This document shows positions 24,394 through 24,394 of a DNA stretch of 24,394 nucleotides, in pieces; the first letter of the stretch is position 1, and the number at the start of each line of letters is the position of its first letter. The position numbers and the translations under genes were made by a program. The notes beneath the pieces are model-generated. The model made no database searches. It saw nothing but the letters and a program-made list of their open reading frames with translations, and was not told where the DNA came from. Origin of the DNA: JBKHBT01 sp046542255. GTDB taxonomy: Bacteria; UBP14; UBA6098; JBKHBT01. The DNA lies in contig JBKHBT010000046.1 in the NCBI GenBank assembly GCA_046542255.1, positions 1 through 24,394 on the forward strand, written 5' to 3'.

Positions 24394-24394
24394 A

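Overview
The window looks like an AT-rich chromosome fragment from a flagellated bacterium with a two-membrane envelope. Several genes end in aromatic-terminated outer-membrane barrels, there are three lipoproteins, and the largest protein ends in an FlgD-Ig/gliding-type C-terminal domain. That domain is typical of the Fibrobacteres-Chlorobi-Bacteroidetes group and of related candidate phyla whose members pair long Ig-repeat surface proteins with such tails. I cannot name the phylum from sequence alone. No transposase, integrase, CRISPR array or rRNA is visible.

Layout, left to right. (1) 1-2142: a flagellar filament cassette in the classical order flagellin, FliD-position gene, FliS-like chaperone. 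It is headed by a near-consensus sigma-28-type promoter. The FliD-position protein is only 215 aa. A possible truncated minus-strand gene touches the left edge. (2) 2269-4074 (minus): a SurA/PpiD-type membrane-anchored foldase. (3) 4270-7135 (plus): an LVIVD-repeat lipoprotein, tryptophanyl-tRNA synthetase with a four-cysteine (probable 4Fe-4S) motif, and an outer-membrane barrel protein, nearly contiguous. The gap between (2) and (3) is a divergent promoter region carrying repeated TTATCAA boxes. (4) 7285-9403: two tandem small lipoproteins that resemble each other, then a FadL/PorV-like barrel, closed by a strong intrinsic terminator. (5) 9524-11927: thymidylate kinase, apparently on a leaderless transcript, overlapping a C-terminal processing protease, closed by another terminator. 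(6) 11980-24080 (minus): an 11.6-kb gene for a 3855-aa secreted protein, overlapping by 4 nt an RsmD-like 16S rRNA methyltransferase whose catalytic motif is altered. (7) tRNA-Arg(UCU) and tRNA-His(GUG) on the minus strand at the right edge.

The outstanding object is the 3855-aa protein. Between a signal peptide and a C-terminal domain it holds about 35 Ig-like domains of two alternating types (A and B). A Tyr-Cys-x-x-Asn-like motif recurs 17 times at about 620-680 nt, with one longer step of about 950 nt near the C-terminus. Each standard A-B period carries four conserved cysteines: one near the start of A and three in the last part of B. Cysteine loss in the last two B domains suggests one disulfide inside B and one joining B to the next domain, which would make a covalently stapled, strongly acidic surface fibre. 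Cysteine-rich Ig arrays are unusual among bacterial giant adhesins, and this is the best candidate here for something undescribed.

The rest is largely envelope biogenesis (foldase, tail-specific protease, barrels, lipoproteins) and housekeeping. Nothing in the window proves that the barrel at 8198-9403 helps export the giant protein, but FadL/PorV-type barrels do serve that role in type IX secretion.
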